Source: Streptomyces sp. yr375
GTDB taxonomy: Bacteria > Actinomycetota > Actinomycetes > Streptomycetales > Streptomycetaceae
Length of the DNA stretch: 64,000 nucleotides
Assembly (NCBI RefSeq): GCF_900110755.1
Contig: NZ_FOFF01000004.1
Location: forward strand, 124,001-188,000
Direction: 5' to 3'
Part shown: piece after piece, positions 1 through 8,798 of the stretch
Layout of the letters: every line of letters starts with the position of its first letter
Numbering within the stretch: the stretch's first letter is position 1
Notes under the pieces: generated by a model
Told to the model about the DNA's origin: nothing
The model's database searches: none
What the model saw: only the letters and a program-made list of their open reading frames with translations
Translations under genes and position numbers: made by a program

Positions 1-2
1 CG

Positions 3-1106
3 GTGAGCGAGGTGTTCGCGCTGTGGCCGTCCGCCGCCGTGGCACGGCTCGCCGATGCCTTGGGCGTGGCCGACCGCTTGCCGGGCGCGGCCTTCTTCGG
101 GCAGGGTGGTGGGGAGATCGGGAACAACAAGGCGAACTTCCGAGCTCTCGCGGCGGCGGCCGGGGTGCCGACCCTGCCGGGCCGCATCTGCCGCAGCCGC
201 ACCGAAGCGACGGAAGTAACCGGAGCACTGCTGGATCACTCCGCATCGGGGGCGGTTGTGGTCAAGCAGGCCCACAACGGGGCCGGGGTCGGCAACCAAC
301 TGCTCGTCCGCGAGCCGGAGATGGCCGTGGACCACGTCGGGGCCCGGTATCTGCACCACCTGGCCCCGGGCCCGGACGGCATCGCCGCGTACTGGGCCGA
401 GCGGTGGCTGTGGGCGAGCGGGAACGACCGGTGGCCGGTCGTCGTCGAGGAGTTCGCGCCCGGCGCCGACGCGGTGTACTCCGAGCACTACGCCGCAGAC
501 GGCGGCACCCGGGCCACCGAAATGGGCCGCCTGCTGTACGTGGGGCGGCGACTGAGCCACCAAGTCGTGCCGCTGGACGGCGTCACCGCGCCGGTACGGG
601 CGGCGCTGCTGAACGGCGGCACCCGACTGGCCGACGCCTACCGGGCATTTGGCTACCGCGGACACCTCAGCGCGGACGCCCTTGTCCTGCCCGACGGCGC
701 TGTGGTGTTCACGGAGGTCAACGCCCAGGTCTCCGGGTCGTTGCACATCTACCAGTCGATCGCCCACGGCATTGTCGACGTCGCCGCCGCCCCTGCCCGG
801 CAGGTGGTCGAGTACCACGTCCCACCCACTTGGGCGGTGCCCTCGTTTGCCGCCTTCCTGGCCGCGCTCGACGATCTGGGCCTGGCGTACGACTCCGCCA
901 CCCGGATCGGAGTGATCGTGTCGATGCCCGCCATCCCCCTTGCCCCGGGGGAGCCGGTGCAGTTCGTGTTCTGCCTCGCCTACGACCCCGCCGAAGGCTC
1001 CGCGGGCACGTTCGACCGGCTCGACGCGCGGTTCGCGGCCGTGCCCGCCGGCACCCACGACGCCCGTCGGCACGTCGCCACCGGCGCTGTTTCCTTCTCC
1101 TCCTGA
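3..1106 (+). CDS. ATP-grasp ligase, possibly PGM1-type, N-terminus probably outside window
   Basis: ATP-grasp enzymes activate a carboxylate as an acyl phosphate and join it to an amine. Visible here are a lysine-bearing ATP-binding segment (VVVKQAHNGAGVG, about residues 85-97), an adenine-contact-like VVEEF segment (about 147) and a metal-binding-like TEVNAQVSGSLH near 238. The first 60 residues read like the middle of a pre-ATP-grasp region, so the GTG at position 3 may only be an in-frame codon and the true start may lie upstream. The C-terminal part resembles the tail of pheganomycin-type (PGM1) peptide ligases, but this is recognition from memory. A gap of 15 bases to the next gene suggests one operon. 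Substrates are unknown. Confidence 0.72.
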   Translation: MSEVFALWPSAAVARLADALGVADRLPGAAFFGQGGGEIGNNKANFRALAAAAGVPTLPGRICRSRTEATEVTGALLDHSASGAVVVKQAHNGAGVGNQLLVREPEMAVDHVGARYLHHLAPGPDGIAAYWAERWLWASGNDRWPVVVEEFAPGADAVYSEHYAADGGTRATEMGRLLYVGRRLSHQVVPLDGVTAPVRAALLNGGTRLADAYRAFGYRGHLSADALVLPDGAVVFTEVNAQVSGSLHIYQSIAHGIVDVAAAPARQVVEYHVPPTWAVPSFAAFLAALDDLGLAYDSATRIGVIVSMPAIPLAPGEPVQFVFCLAYDPAEGSAGTFDRLDARFAAVPAGTHDARRHVATGAVSFSS

Positions 1107-1121
1107 CCCGGGAACCTCACC

Positions 1122-2099
1122 ATGACCACCTCCCTCACCGCGGCCACCGAGGCCGCCCAGCTCTCCCCTGTCTTCGACTCCGGTCGGCTCGCCGCCGAAC
1201 TCGCCGCCGTCACCGCCCACACCTGGAACGTGCAACGCACCCACACCTACGGCGGGCAGGTCGGCCTGCCCGCCGCGATCGACTGGCGGGTCCTGCCCCT
1301 GCGCAGCCTCGGCGGCGATCCGGAACGCACCGATCCGGGCGGCCCCGGGCCGCAGCCGTTCGCGCCGACGCGCTGGCTCTCCCAACTGCCCTACCTCGGG
1401 GAGATCCTGGACTCGGTCCCGGCCCCGCTGAACGCGGTGCGGCTGATGGCGCTGGGGCCCGGCGCCGTCTCGGACCCGCACCGCGACCCCAAGTACCGGC
1501 TGGACCGCGGCATCGTCCGCCTGCATGTCCCGATCGTCACCGACCCGGCCGCCGTGCTGGTCCTGGACGGCGTCGAACACTGCTGGCAGCCGGGCGCCTG
1601 CTGGTACGGCGACTTTTCCCGCGAGCACCTGGTGCGCAACACCGGCACGACGGTGACCCGGGTCCACGTCGTGATCGACGCTCTGCTCACCGCTGATCTC
1701 GCGGCCTGGTTCCCGGACGCCTGGCAGGAACTCCTCACCCACGGCGAGGTCCTGTTCAACCGCACCGGCCCGGCCGGGGCTCCCGCCTGGCCCGGCGGGC
1801 TGCCGTACGAGGCGCTGCTGCCGTCCGGGTTCGCGGACTTCGACTCACCCGCCCCGCTGGACGGCTCCCTCATCCCCGCCCGCATCGTCCGCGACACCGA
1901 CGACGTCCTCGCTCTCACGGTCGCCGGGCGCACCTTCGCGCTTGTCCCGGTCGACAGCGCCGGGGAGTTCCGGTTTTCCGGCTGGAGCGAGCAGCGCACC
2001 CTCCAGCCGGACCGCGACGGCGGCGGTCTGACCCTGCGGGTCCGCCGCGGCCGCGCGCTCGCCGACCGGCACGTGACCGCCGCACCCCGCGCCTCCTGA
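1122..2099 (+). CDS. Aspartyl/asparaginyl beta-hydroxylase-family 2-oxoglutarate dioxygenase
   Basis: This is probably a non-haem Fe(II)/2-oxoglutarate hydroxylase of the Asp_Arg_Hydrox fold, 325 aa. The iron triad is visible: HRD in SDPHRDPKYR (about residues 121-126) and a distal histidine in REHLVRN (about 167), with an arginine in TRVHVVID that would bind the 2-oxoglutarate carboxylate. Members of this fold hydroxylate free or carrier-bound amino acids, or protein residues. Sitting between an ATP-grasp ligase and an amidinotransferase, it most likely hydroxylates an amino-acid building block of the same product. The ATG start at 1122 follows the previous stop by 15 bases. The C-terminal 100 residues after the fold are unassigned. 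Confidence 0.8.
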   Translation: MTTSLTAATEAAQLSPVFDSGRLAAELAAVTAHTWNVQRTHTYGGQVGLPAAIDWRVLPLRSLGGDPERTDPGGPGPQPFAPTRWLSQLPYLGEILDSVPAPLNAVRLMALGPGAVSDPHRDPKYRLDRGIVRLHVPIVTDPAAVLVLDGVEHCWQPGACWYGDFSREHLVRNTGTTVTRVHVVIDALLTADLAAWFPDAWQELLTHGEVLFNRTGPAGAPAWPGGLPYEALLPSGFADFDSPAPLDGSLIPARIVRDTDDVLALTVAGRTFALVPVDSAGEFRFSGWSEQRTLQPDRDGGGLTLRVRRGRALADRHVTAAPRAS

Positions 2100-2133
2100 C
2101 CCGCCCCGCAGACCCGAGAGAAGAGGAACGCCC

Positions 2134-3285
2134 ATGCCAGGCCTGAACAGTCACGACGACTTCACCCCGCTCAAGGAGGTCGTCGTCGGGTCAGCCGCCA
2201 ACTACGTGGGACATGACCGCGACGTCAGCTTCGAGTTGTTCCACCACGAGAACCTGAGCGGCTTCAGGTCGGACTGGGCCTATCCGCGCCTGATCCGGAC
2301 GGCAGCCGGCCACCGGGAGAGCTGGGCCGTCAAGGAGCGGTACGCCGAGGAACTGCACGAGGACGTGGAGGCACTGGCCGCCGTGCTCGCCGGGCTCGGG
2401 GCCGTCGTGCACCGGCCGCTGCCGTTGCCGCCGGACGCTGCGCCCATCGCGGGCCTGGGCTGGGAGGCCGCCCCGACCCCGGCGCTGAACATCCGTGACA
2501 ACACCCTGATCCTCGGCGACGAGATCATCGAGACGCCGCCCGCGATCCGCTCCCGCTACCTGGAGACCCGCCTGCTCGCCCCCGTCTTCACCGCCTACTG
2601 GGAGGAGGGCGCGCGGTGGACGACGATGCCCCGCCCCACCCTCACCGACAACAGCTTCGACCTGTCGTACGCGCGCGACAGCGCGACCACCCTGGGCGGG
2701 CCGACCGAAGCCGTCGACGACCCGCAGCCCAGCCCGTACGACGTCGGCGTGGAGATGATGCTGGACGGTGCGCAGGTGCTGCGGTTGGGCCGCGACCTGG
2801 TCGTCAATGTCGCGCAGGCCAACCACGCCCGGGGCGCGGAGTGGCTTCAACGGCACCTGGGCGACCGGTACCGCGTCCACCGGGTGTGGCGGATGGCGGA
2901 CAACCACATCGACAGCATGGTCCTCGCCCTGAAGCCGGGGGTGTTCCTGGCCCGGCACGACGGCATCCGGGACCTGATGCCCGAACCGCTGCGCTCGTGG
3001 CGCTACATCGTGCCGCCGGAGCCGGACGCGGGCGGGTTCCCGGTCTACGACGACTACGAGGACCTGATCCTCACCAGTCCCTACATCGACCTCAACGTGC
3101 TGTCCGTCGACGAGAACACCGTGCTGGTCAACGAGGACTGCACCGGCCTGGTCAAGACCCTTGACGCGGCGGGCTTCACCACCGTGCCGGTACGCCACCG
3201 CCACCGGCGGCTGTTCGGCGGAGGCTTCCACTGCTTCACCCTCGACACGGTCCGCGAGGGCACCCGCGAGGACTATCTGTCGTGA
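2134..3285 (+). CDS. L-arginine:amine amidinotransferase (AGAT/StrB1 family)
   Basis: The enzyme transfers the amidino group of L-arginine to an amine, giving ornithine and a guanidino compound. The family triad is present: Asp in MLDGAQVLRLGRD (about residue 210), His in ADNHIDSM (about 258) and the nucleophilic Cys in GGGFHCFTLD (about 366). The N-terminus FTPLKEVVVGSA matches the family opening, and 383 aa is close to the family length. RBS-like GAGAAGAGGA lies just upstream of the ATG at 2134. The acceptor cannot be read from sequence; primary-metabolism AGATs use glycine, while antibiotic ones use aminocyclitols or amino acids. It overlaps the next gene by GTGA, so the two are translationally coupled. 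Confidence 0.88.
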   Translation: MPGLNSHDDFTPLKEVVVGSAANYVGHDRDVSFELFHHENLSGFRSDWAYPRLIRTAAGHRESWAVKERYAEELHEDVEALAAVLAGLGAVVHRPLPLPPDAAPIAGLGWEAAPTPALNIRDNTLILGDEIIETPPAIRSRYLETRLLAPVFTAYWEEGARWTTMPRPTLTDNSFDLSYARDSATTLGGPTEAVDDPQPSPYDVGVEMMLDGAQVLRLGRDLVVNVAQANHARGAEWLQRHLGDRYRVHRVWRMADNHIDSMVLALKPGVFLARHDGIRDLMPEPLRSWRYIVPPEPDAGGFPVYDDYEDLILTSPYIDLNVLSVDENTVLVNEDCTGLVKTLDAAGFTTVPVRHRHRRLFGGGFHCFTLDTVREGTREDYLS

Positions 3286-5381
3286 AAGACCCACGCGTCC
3301 TGCTGCTGGAGGCGGCCGGCCCCGAGTCCGGCGCGATCGCCCGTACCGCGCCCGCCGCCGGCTACCAGGTCCACGCCGCCACCGACCGCGCCACACACTC
3401 CGCCTACGGCGCCGACCTCCGACGACTCCTGTCCGGCTGCCTGCTGGTCGACTTCTCCCGCCCCGACCGCGCCCTGAAGGACATCGTCGGCTACGCCCGC
3501 CGGATCGGCGCCGACGCGGTGCTCACCGCCAACGAGTACCTCACACCGCTGCTCGCGCAGGTATGCGCCGAACTCGGCCTGCCGGGCAACGATTCGGTCC
3601 GTGCGACCACGGCCCGCGACAAAGCCGCCATGAGCGAAGCGTTCGCCCTCCACGGTGTCACCGCGCCCCGCACCCGCGTCCTCGGCAGTGAGGACGAACT
3701 GCGCCTGCTCCGTGCCGCCGGGGAGATTGCCCTCCCGTGCGTCATCAAGCCCGCCGACGGCGCGGGCTCCGCCGGCGTCACCGTCGTCACCGACCCCGAC
3801 CGTGCGGCCGGTGCCTGGTGGGCGGCGGCCCGCTCCCCACGTGGCATGTACGGCCTGCCGCCCGACCCGCGCGTCTTGGTCCAGGACTACGTCGAGGGCA
3901 CCGAGTACAGCGTCGAATCGATCACACAGCACGGGACGACCACGCACCTGTGCGTCACCCGGAAGACCGTCACCCCGGGCGCCCACCGCGTCGAAGTCGG
4001 TCACAGCCTGCCCGTCGACCTGTCCCCGGGCACCGAACGGGTCGTGCACCGGGAGGTGGAGCGGGCGATCGCCGCGGTGGGCATCCGCAACGGCGCCTCG
4101 CACACCGAGGTCATCATCGGCGGGGACGGGCGGTGCTCGGTCATCGAGATCGGCGCCCGCCTCGGTGCCGGACACATCGGCGTCCTCCTCTGGCACGCGC
4201 TGGGCATCGACCCGTGGACGGCACTCCTGGACACCGCACTCGGCCGCCCCGCGCGCCTCACCCCGGCCCACCGCGTGTACGCGAGCGTGCGGTTCCTGAC
4301 CAGCCCGCGCACCGGCCGCCTGGCCGCGGTGACCGGCCTGCCCCAGGAGGGTCCCGGGGTGCCCGCCGTCCACCTGCGCACGGCCGTCGGCCAGACCGTA
4401 GGACCGGCACAGGCCAACCGCAGACGCCTCGGCCACTTCATCGTCACCGGTCCTGATCCCGCCGCCGTCGAGCATCAGGCCGAGCAGATACTCGCCCGGA
4501 TCACCGTCGTGGTCGACCCAGATCGCGCGCCGATCACCCGCCGGGCCCGGAAAGAGACGCAACCGACGCAACCCGTGCACAGTGAACCGAGCACCCCCCA
4601 CATCCGGCGAGAGGACCCTCCGGCGATCGCGCCGGGCGAGTTCGACGCGCTGTTCCACGGCGAAGCCCGCACCGGAGGCTTCAGCCGGGTGGCCCGGACC
4701 GTCGACCCGGCGTTGCCGCCGGAGGCCGAACCGTTCTCCTTCCTCTGCGCCGATCTGCTGCACCACATAGTCGCCGAACTGGCCTTGGAGGAGGGCGAGG
4801 TACTGGCCGATCTCGGATGCGGCCGCGGCGGCCCCGGTCTGTGGCTGGCCCGCGCGGCACACGCCGACCTGGTCGGTGTCGACTTCTCGCCGGTCGCGGT
4901 GGCCCAGGCCCGGCAACGGGCCAACACCTACGCGATGAAAGGCACGGCGCACTTCGTGGTGAACGACCTGACCACCACCGGGCTTCCCCGTGCGAGCGTG
5001 TCGGCGGCCCTCTCCATCGACGCTCTCCAGTACGCCGACGACCGCGCGGCAGCCGCCCAGGAGGCCCGCCGAATCCTCCGCCCGGGCGGACGTCTCGTCG
5101 TCACCGGCTGGCACCCGCTCAGGCCCGGCGACCCACGACTGCCCGAACGGCACCGACACAGCGACTGGCCCGCGGTGCTGCACGCCGCCGGGTTCACCGC
5201 CGTGCACTGCCACGCCCGTCCAGCCTGGACCGACACTTACCAGAACATTTATCGCGTCGCGCTCCAGCTCGGCGACCCGGGCCCGGACACCGCGCTCGCC
5301 GGACTGCAAAGCGAAGCCCGCCGACGCCTGCCCACCGCTCACCTCCTGCGCCGGGTCGCCGTCACCGCCGTATCCGGCTGA
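3282..5381 (+). CDS. ATP-grasp ligase fused to a SAM methyltransferase
   Basis: This is a two-domain protein of 699 aa. Residues 1 to about 410 form an ATP-grasp ligase of the carboxylate-amine type: VIKPADGAGSAG carries the ATP-contact lysine, VQDYVEGTEYSVE is the adenine-side strand and IEIGARLGAGH is the metal-binding strand. A charged, proline-rich linker follows at about 420-450. Residues from about 480 to the end form a class I methyltransferase with motif I LADLGCGRGGPG near 508 and a VGVDFS acidic loop. The GTG start overlaps the amidinotransferase stop (GTGA). The fusion implies that ligation and methylation act on the same intermediate. No frameshift is evident, so this is a true fusion rather than two genes. 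Confidence 0.82.
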   Translation: MKDPRVLLLEAAGPESGAIARTAPAAGYQVHAATDRATHSAYGADLRRLLSGCLLVDFSRPDRALKDIVGYARRIGADAVLTANEYLTPLLAQVCAELGLPGNDSVRATTARDKAAMSEAFALHGVTAPRTRVLGSEDELRLLRAAGEIALPCVIKPADGAGSAGVTVVTDPDRAAGAWWAAARSPRGMYGLPPDPRVLVQDYVEGTEYSVESITQHGTTTHLCVTRKTVTPGAHRVEVGHSLPVDLSPGTERVVHREVERAIAAVGIRNGASHTEVIIGGDGRCSVIEIGARLGAGHIGVLLWHALGIDPWTALLDTALGRPARLTPAHRVYASVRFLTSPRTGRLAAVTGLPQEGPGVPAVHLRTAVGQTVGPAQANRRRLGHFIVTGPDPAAVEHQAEQILARITVVVDPDRAPITRRARKETQPTQPVHSEPSTPHIRREDPPAIAPGEFDALFHGEARTGGFSRVARTVDPALPPEAEPFSFLCADLLHHIVAELALEEGEVLADLGCGRGGPGLWLARAAHADLVGVDFSPVAVAQARQRANTYAMKGTAHFVVNDLTTTGLPRASVSAALSIDALQYADDRAAAAQEARRILRPGGRLVVTGWHPLRPGDPRLPERHRHSDWPAVLHAAGFTAVHCHARPAWTDTYQNIYRVALQLGDPGPDTALAGLQSEARRRLPTAHLLRRVAVTAVSG

Positions 5382-5420
5382 GCCCTCCGACCGACCCAGC
5401 GCAGAAGTGGGGTGCGAACG

Positions 5421-6413
5421 TCAGGTCAAATCGGCCAGAACGGCGGCCATGGCGTCGTAGGTGTTCTTCACCCCGGCGGCGTTGCCCAGCCGGTGGCGCT
5501 CCAGACGGACGGCGCCGAGGTGCCGGACCTCGTAGATCAGTGAACGCCATACCGCGGCGGGAGAGAGGTCCCGCTCCCCGTATGCCTCCCAGAACGCCAC
5601 GCGCTCGTCCTGCTTCGCCAGGGCCATGCGGATCGTCCAGTCCGCGGCCGGGTCGCCGAACCAGGTGCGGTCCATGTCGAGCACCCCGGTGATCGTGGGC
5701 TGCGCGGCCTCGGCGTCGAGCATCACGTTGACCGTCCACAGGTCACCGGTCGTCAGCCGGGGCTCGGTGATCTCGTCCAGTACGGCGCGGTCCTGGGCGG
5801 TCACTGCGGCGACCTTGCGCATGTCGGTGGAGTCCAGGCCTACGCGGTCGAGGTCGGTGGCGATCTCCTCCAACGACGCGAGCACCGCGTCACTCCATGT
5901 TCCGTACCCCGGGCCGTTGACGGGGCCGAAATGCGGGCCGCGCACCCCGTGCACGGACCGGGTGATGCTGCCCAACTGCTCGAAGAACATCGGCCACGCC
6001 GAACGGGGATAGTCACCGAGACGCTCGGGAGCCGGGACGCCGTCGAGGAGACTCTGCACCATCCAGTCCCGGCCGATCACCTCCTGCGACCAGTCCGCGG
6101 CGATGACCCGAGGCATCAGCGGGGCGATCACGGCGAGGTAGGGCAGGCTCGCGAACTCGTTCCTCATCAGGTGCCGCTCGCTGCGGAACTGACGGCTGTC
6201 CTGCGGCGCGACTCGCAGGATCACCGCCCGGGCCCGCTCGGCCAAGGTGACGCGATACACGTTGTTGTACATACCCGCGCCCAGTTCGACGGCGGACAGC
6301 GGAGCGGCGTCACCTCCGAAGGCCCGCAGGCAGACTCTCTCGATTTCCTCCGCGGTCAGTGACTGCTGAAACGCTGCTGAGGCGCGCTCAACCGGCTGGA
6401 AGTCCATGCGCAT
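5421..6413 (-). CDS. APH-family small-molecule kinase
   Basis: This 330-aa protein has the aminoglycoside/choline-kinase fold. The catalytic loop reads TTGDLWTVNVM, keeping the catalytic Asp and the metal-binding Asn but with Thr where most members have His (HGD). The Mg-binding motif is DMDRTWFGDPAADW. It lies convergent to the ligase block, with 39 bases between the stops. It could phosphorylate the product of that block as self-resistance or tailoring, or be an unrelated kinase. Two start codons lie together (ATGCGCATG); the outer one is used here. No helix-turn-helix or signal peptide is seen. Confidence 0.75.
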   Translation of the reverse strand: MRMDFQPVERASAAFQQSLTAEEIERVCLRAFGGDAAPLSAVELGAGMYNNVYRVTLAERARAVILRVAPQDSRQFRSERHLMRNEFASLPYLAVIAPLMPRVIAADWSQEVIGRDWMVQSLLDGVPAPERLGDYPRSAWPMFFEQLGSITRSVHGVRGPHFGPVNGPGYGTWSDAVLASLEEIATDLDRVGLDSTDMRKVAAVTAQDRAVLDEITEPRLTTGDLWTVNVMLDAEAAQPTITGVLDMDRTWFGDPAADWTIRMALAKQDERVAFWEAYGERDLSPAAVWRSLIYEVRHLGAVRLERHRLGNAAGVKNTYDAMAAVLADLT

Positions 6414-6463
6414 ATGGTGCTACGCCGGAAGATTGATCTCCGCCCCCCCGGCGGGGTGTCCCG

Positions 6464-6697
6464 TCAGCGGTCGTGGGTGAAGCGGCCGAACTCGCCTGCC
6501 TTGATACCGGCGATCAGGGCGGTGATTCCGGTGCGGGGGTAGAGGATCGCCGGGCCGTGGGGGACCTTGCTGTCCCGGACTGCGATGACGTCTTGGTAGG
6601 GCGCGAGTTCGACGCAGTCGCTGTTATGCCCGGAAGCCGAAGACTTCTGCCATGAAACGTCTATCGTGGAAGCGTCCGCGATTATGGACTGCGACAT
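6464..6697 (-). CDS. DUF397 protein, partner of the adjacent XRE regulator
   Basis: This 77-aa protein belongs to the DUF397 family, recognised by WQKSSASGHNSDCVE and the later DSKVPHGP and the C-terminal IKAGEFGRF. In Streptomyces these small acidic proteins nearly always follow an XRE/DUF5753 regulator and are thought to antagonise or modulate it, as in whiJ-type gene sets. Here it starts 2 bases after the stop of the regulator gene (TAGGAATG on the minus strand), so the two are co-transcribed and probably co-translated. Confidence 0.9.
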   Translation of the reverse strand: MSQSIIADASTIDVSWQKSSASGHNSDCVELAPYQDVIAVRDSKVPHGPAILYPRTGITALIAGIKAGEFGRFTHDR

Positions 6698-6699
6698 TC

Positions 6700-7581
6700 C
6701 TACATGTCCTTACGGTATTGATCGAGGTGACGCTCGATCAGTTTCAAGGATTCCGGTCCTCTGAGCGAGTCCGTCATCATCAAACGCATGAACAGACTGC
6801 TGTACTCCTGCACTTGATCTGACTCCTCCAGGAACCGGGTGCTGGTGAAGCCGTCCAAGTAGACGATGTCAGGCTCCCAGCGCTGAGGGAACGAGAGGAT
6901 GACGAACGGGCCGAACAGGGCTCCGTGCGACTCCGAGGCCTCCGGCAGCACATGAATGTTGATCGTGCGCGGGTAATCTCTCGACAGAGCCAGTAGGTGT
7001 TCAAGCTGATCAGCCATCGCCCTGGGTCCACCGATGACATGCCGAAAAACTGACTCCGAGATGACACCCCAGAAGACCAGGGGACGTGGACGGTCGAAAA
7101 CCTCTCGCCGCTTGTCTCGGATCTCGAGTTGTTGCTGCCGATCGGTCACTCCCGGCCGCTGCTGATCGAAAATGGCTGCCGCATAGTCGTGTGTCTGCAA
7201 CAGGCCGGGGATCAGAGTCGTTTGGGCGCTGTACATCTCTGCGGCATCCGACTCGTAACCGATGTAGTCGGCATACACGGCGCTCATGTCCGAGCGGACG
7301 CGAGTTTCCCAACCACGGACGTTGCCGCGCCGGCGCAGGTCGACGACATAACCACGCAGACTCCGGTCCTGGATGTCATACCGGTCGAGCAACAGTTGCA
7401 AGTCGCCTTCGCTGATCCCCAAGCGCCCCGACTCGATACGGCTCAACTTGGACTCGGACCAGCCAAGCTCGCTGCAAACAACACCCTGACTGCCTCGTTT
7501 ACCTTCCTCCCGTAGGCCACGAAGGATGGACCCCAGTCGGACCTGGCGGGCAGTTGGCTGCAACATCCGGCGCGTTGCCAT
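6700..7581 (-). CDS. XRE-family regulator with DUF5753 (WhiJ-like)
   Basis: This 293-aa DNA-binding regulator has an N-terminal helix-turn-helix at about residues 15-70 (GWSESKLSRIESGRLGIS) and a DUF5753 region in the rest (PGLLQTHDYA and RQQLEIRDKRREVF are typical). The ATG at 7581 was chosen because AAAGGGGGT precedes it at normal spacing; an upstream in-frame start at 7638 has no such site. Proteins of this type control development or antibiotic genes together with a DUF397 partner and often an RsbW-like ATPase. Both partners are here, one downstream and one divergent, with about 200 bases of shared upstream region. Confidence 0.88.
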   Translation of the reverse strand: MATRRMLQPTARQVRLGSILRGLREEGKRGSQGVVCSELGWSESKLSRIESGRLGISEGDLQLLLDRYDIQDRSLRGYVVDLRRRGNVRGWETRVRSDMSAVYADYIGYESDAAEMYSAQTTLIPGLLQTHDYAAAIFDQQRPGVTDRQQQLEIRDKRREVFDRPRPLVFWGVISESVFRHVIGGPRAMADQLEHLLALSRDYPRTINIHVLPEASESHGALFGPFVILSFPQRWEPDIVYLDGFTSTRFLEESDQVQEYSSLFMRLMMTDSLRGPESLKLIERHLDQYRKDM

Positions 7582-7783
7582 GAGTTGACCCCCTTTCCTG
7601 GTCTGACCAGCGATAGCAGGCTGCCGGGACGCCCACACACCTTACAACTCGGCATCCGCTCGAACGGGCGAATTTTTCCTGCACGGTTGCGCTGGGTAGC
7701 AAAAGTAAGCAACCTTGCATGTGACTGTCCGTTGTTGGACGCTCACCAACCGCCCTGCCGTGCCCTCCGAGGGGATGTCAGCC

Positions 7784-8212
7784 ATGCCTGAAACGTTCGC
7801 CACCTACAAGTACCCCACCGCGAAGCAGTCCGTAAGCCGAGCCCGAACCGACTGCCGAGCCTTCCTCGCCGCCTGCGGCATCCCCGTCACCGACGACTTC
7901 GCCGACGAACTCGTCCTCGTCGTCGACGAGTTGGTGACCAACGCCGTCACCCACGGCCGCGTCCCCGGCACCTCGGGCCGGCAGGTCCGGCTGAGCATCG
8001 GGAAGACCGGCGACCTCCTCCGCGTCGAGGTCCGCGACACCCAGAGCGACAAGGTGCCGCAGCTCCGCAAGGTCGACGGAGACGAGGGCAACGGCCGGGG
8101 TCTCTTCCTCGTCGACGCCCTTGTCGGTACCTGGGGTGTCACTGGGGAAGACATCGGCAAGACCGTGTGGGCCGAGAAGGCACTCCCGGCCCTTCCCGCC
8201 CCGCGACGGTGA
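7784..8212 (+). CDS. RsbW-like ATP-binding regulator (HATPase_c_2)
   Basis: This is a stand-alone histidine-kinase-like ATPase domain of the anti-sigma-factor/AbaA type, 142 aa. The N-box is VVDELVTNAVTHG (about residues 48-60), followed by a VEVRDTQSD segment and the GNGRGLFLVDALV ATP-lid region. No phosphoacceptor histidine or membrane segment is present, so it acts as a soluble regulator. GAGGGG upstream fits the ATG at 7784 better than the in-frame ATG at 7775. It is divergent from the XRE/DUF397 pair, the usual arrangement of such sets in Streptomyces. It overlaps the next gene by GTGA. Confidence 0.85.
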   Translation: MPETFATYKYPTAKQSVSRARTDCRAFLAACGIPVTDDFADELVLVVDELVTNAVTHGRVPGTSGRQVRLSIGKTGDLLRVEVRDTQSDKVPQLRKVDGDEGNGRGLFLVDALVGTWGVTGEDIGKTVWAEKALPALPAPRR

Positions 8213-8553
8213 AGCACGTCATCGGCCGGCTGCTCGCCCGACTCTGCCGACGCAAGCCCGAGGTTCCCCGGCGAGACCCACACACTCTGCCCCGGACCCC
8301 ACGCGTCCACATCCACGACCCGTACGTCTCTCCCCTCCCCTCCCCCTACAACGCCCGCTGGCGGCGTTGGAGCAAGAGCGCGCAACGGGCCCGCGCCGAG
8401 GGATGGATGCTGCCGCCCCTGCGTGAGGAGCCCTGCTGGGGGTCGCCGACCGCGCGCGTTGCCCATGCGGAGGCGGACCGGTCACTCGAAATCGGCGCCT
8501 TGGTCCGCTCCTACGTCCTGGAGAGGCACCCCGACAGGCAGGAGGAGCAGTGA
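8209..8553 (+). CDS. Hypothetical protein, 114 aa
   Basis: I do not recognise a family. The protein is Arg/Pro-rich and basic near its N-terminus, with no membrane segment or known motif. The GTG at 8209 overlaps the stop of the RsbW-like ATPase (GTGA), and the gene's stop overlaps the start of the next, so it is translated as part of a three-gene unit. Its function is probably linked to the regulator set. Confidence 0.6.
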   Translation: MKHVIGRLLARLCRRKPEVPRRDPHTLPRTPRVHIHDPYVSPLPSPYNARWRRWSKSAQRARAEGWMLPPLREEPCWGSPTARVAHAEADRSLEIGALVRSYVLERHPDRQEEQ

Positions 8554-8774
8554 TGAGCCAGAGTGGGAGCGAGAGGGAGACGCCGGCCTCGGCGCGACCG
8601 GAGGAGACCGCGCGGGAGCGCGAGGCTCGTGTGTACGTCGAGTGGCTGGACCACACGGCCGGCTGCAAGGGCGCGTGCCGTCTGCAAGGCATCGACTGCC
8701 ATCACGCGAAACGCCTCCGCGAGGAGTACCGCGCCGCGCGCAAAGCCGTACGCGCGCAGAGGAAGACAAGCTGA
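8553..8774 (+). CDS. Small hypothetical protein, 73 aa
   Basis: This small charged protein contains a Cys/His cluster (HTAGCKGACRLQGIDCHH, about residues 33-50) that could bind a metal. A strong GGAGGAG lies 5 bases before the ATG at 8553. The overlapping GTG at 8550 is possible but less well placed. It is the last gene of the unit beginning at 7784. I do not know its function. Confidence 0.6.
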   Translation: MSQSGSERETPASARPEETAREREARVYVEWLDHTAGCKGACRLQGIDCHHAKRLREEYRAARKAVRAQRKTS

Positions 8775-8798
8775 CGGCTCAGGCTCCTGGAGGGTGCG

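Noticed and set aside
6464..8774. DUF397/XRE/ATPase set as a novel system
   Set aside because: This is the common WhiJ/AbaA-like regulatory set found many times in Streptomyces genomes.
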